Assembly (NCBI RefSeq): GCF_002005305.1
Contig: NZ_CP014782.1
Location: 930,001 to 994,000 of the forward strand
Direction of reading: 5' to 3'
Length of the DNA stretch: 64,000 nt
DNA from: Shewanella psychrophila
Lineage (GTDB): Bacteria; Pseudomonadota; Gammaproteobacteria; Enterobacterales; Shewanellaceae
Shown: positions 63,317 through 64,000 of the stretch, piece by piece
Layout of the letters: every line of letters begins with the position of its first letter
Numbering within the stretch: the stretch's first letter is position 1
Translations under genes and position numbers: made by a program
Notes under the pieces: generated by a model
What the model was told of the DNA's origin: nothing
Seen by the model: the letters and a program-made list of their open reading frames with translations, nothing else
Databases searched by the model: none

Positions 63317-64000
63317 ATGTCTAAACATCTTTTTATAACCGGCGCCAACCGTGGGCTGGGCCTGACTATGGTCAAACAGTATCTGCAAGATGGCTGGAAT
63401 GTAACAGCCTGTTGTCGAGAGCCAGAGCAAGCAGCGGAGTTGACACAACTTCTTGATAAAAATGACTCACTATCTGTTTTTCAACTGGATGTCACAGATC
63501 ATCAAGGCTTACAGCTGCTCGCCAATAACTTACAGGGGGAGCCCATAGATCTGCTGATCAATAATGCAGGCTATTATGGACCTAAAGGAAGTCTCCTCGG
63601 AGATATCGACGTGGATGAGTGGCGCAGGGTTTTTGAGATCAATTCAATCGCTCCTTTAAAAGTATTAGAAGCTTTTAGGGCAAACCTTAAGCTAGCATCC
63701 TCCAGTACTTTTGCGATCCTGTCTTCAAAAATGGGCAGCATGGGCGATAATACTAGTGGGGGGGCATACATATACCGCTCATCAAAAGCTGCGATAAACT
63801 CTGTAGTTAAGAGTTTATCGGTAGATTTAAGAGAAGATAATATCGCTGTTGTGGCCCTTCATCCAGGTTGGGTTAGAACCGAGATGGGCGGCCCCAATGG
63901 CCTTATTGATACTCAAGAATCCGTAACCGGGCTAAAGCGGATACTAGATGGACTCGATATGGGGCAAAGCGGGCAGTTTTTAGACTTCCGTGGACAAGAA
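63317..64000 (+). CDS. Short-chain dehydrogenase/reductase, C-factor-like (partial)
   Basis: The frame starts at ATG 63317 after an AAGGAAG site and runs off the window after 228 residues. The NAD(P)-binding motif is ITGANRGLGL, the structural NNAG is DLLINNAGYYGP, and the catalytic set is S-S-K-M plus Y-R-S-S-K. It closely resembles C-factor/carbonyl-reductase-type SDRs (LHPGWVRTEMGG). Most of the protein is present, so only a short C-terminal piece is missing. Substrate unknown. Confidence 0.88.
   Translation, partial: MSKHLFITGANRGLGLTMVKQYLQDGWNVTACCREPEQAAELTQLLDKNDSLSVFQLDVTDHQGLQLLANNLQGEPIDLLINNAGYYGPKGSLLGDIDVDEWRRVFEINSIAPLKVLEAFRANLKLASSSTFAILSSKMGSMGDNTSGGAYIYRSSKAAINSVVKSLSVDLREDNIAVVALHPGWVRTEMGGPNGLIDTQESVTGLKRILDGLDMGQSGQFLDFRGQE

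Overview
The window reads as chromosome from a marine gammaproteobacterium, most likely a Shewanella. The call rests on the close resemblance of many products to enterobacterial and Shewanella families (YidZ, MdtL, YbiT, YdhR, HelD), on tyrosine catabolism by HmgA, on secreted S8 and M1 peptidases, and on dozens of copies of a two-hairpin intergenic repeat that I associate with Shewanella genomes. No rRNA, tRNA, CRISPR array or prophage structural gene was seen.

Layout. 0-2.1 kb: a translationally coupled PepSY membrane pair, one partner carrying a 2Fe-2S/flavin reductase module and running off the left edge. 2.5-4.7 kb: overlapping yidZ and mdtL. 5.0-7.3 kb: hmgA divergent from a MarR regulator, with matching palindromes on both sides. 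8.1-10.9 kb: a frameshifted GIY-YIG gene and an SGNH lipoprotein hydrolase with a possible lipase-chaperone partner. 11.9-21.8 kb: an accessory island with an AHH-nuclease polymorphic toxin and its immunity gene, two intact insertion sequences each with a 9-bp target duplication, an endonuclease-toxin remnant split by one of them, a truncated YezG-like immunity gene, a GAD-like immunity gene plus a fragment of a second copy, and two copies of a small cysteine-rich gene, one with a stop codon. 22.2-24.1 kb: an overlapping methyltransferase-HNH endonuclease pair. 25.7-27.4 kb: hipBA with three similarly spaced operator candidates.

From 28 to 50 kb the genes are mostly housekeeping or metabolic: a FAD oxidoreductase, a HelD-type helicase with an embedded nuclease-like segment and C-terminal zinc ribbons, three LysR genes each divergent from a target candidate (a CatB-like acetyltransferase, a PurA paralogue, a YdhR-like monooxygenase), an SPFH protein, YbiT, an isochorismatase-like hydrolase divergent from an acyl-CoA ligase, and a PAS-GGDEF cyclase. 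From 50 to 64 kb there are an acetyltransferase, a subtilase with two PPC domains, an RluA-type pseudouridine synthase, an M1 aminopeptidase, a lone tyrosine recombinase bracketed by long palindromes, and several poorly known genes, ending in a partial short-chain dehydrogenase.

The most striking large-scale pattern is the repeat family. Nearly every intergenic gap between 2.3 and 48.6 kb holds copies, some expanded into tandem arrays. Every copy I could orient left of about 22 kb points one way and every copy right of about 24.4 kb points the other way. The best candidates for undescribed biology are the methyltransferase-HNH pair, the recombinase with its palindromes, and the toxin-immunity island.
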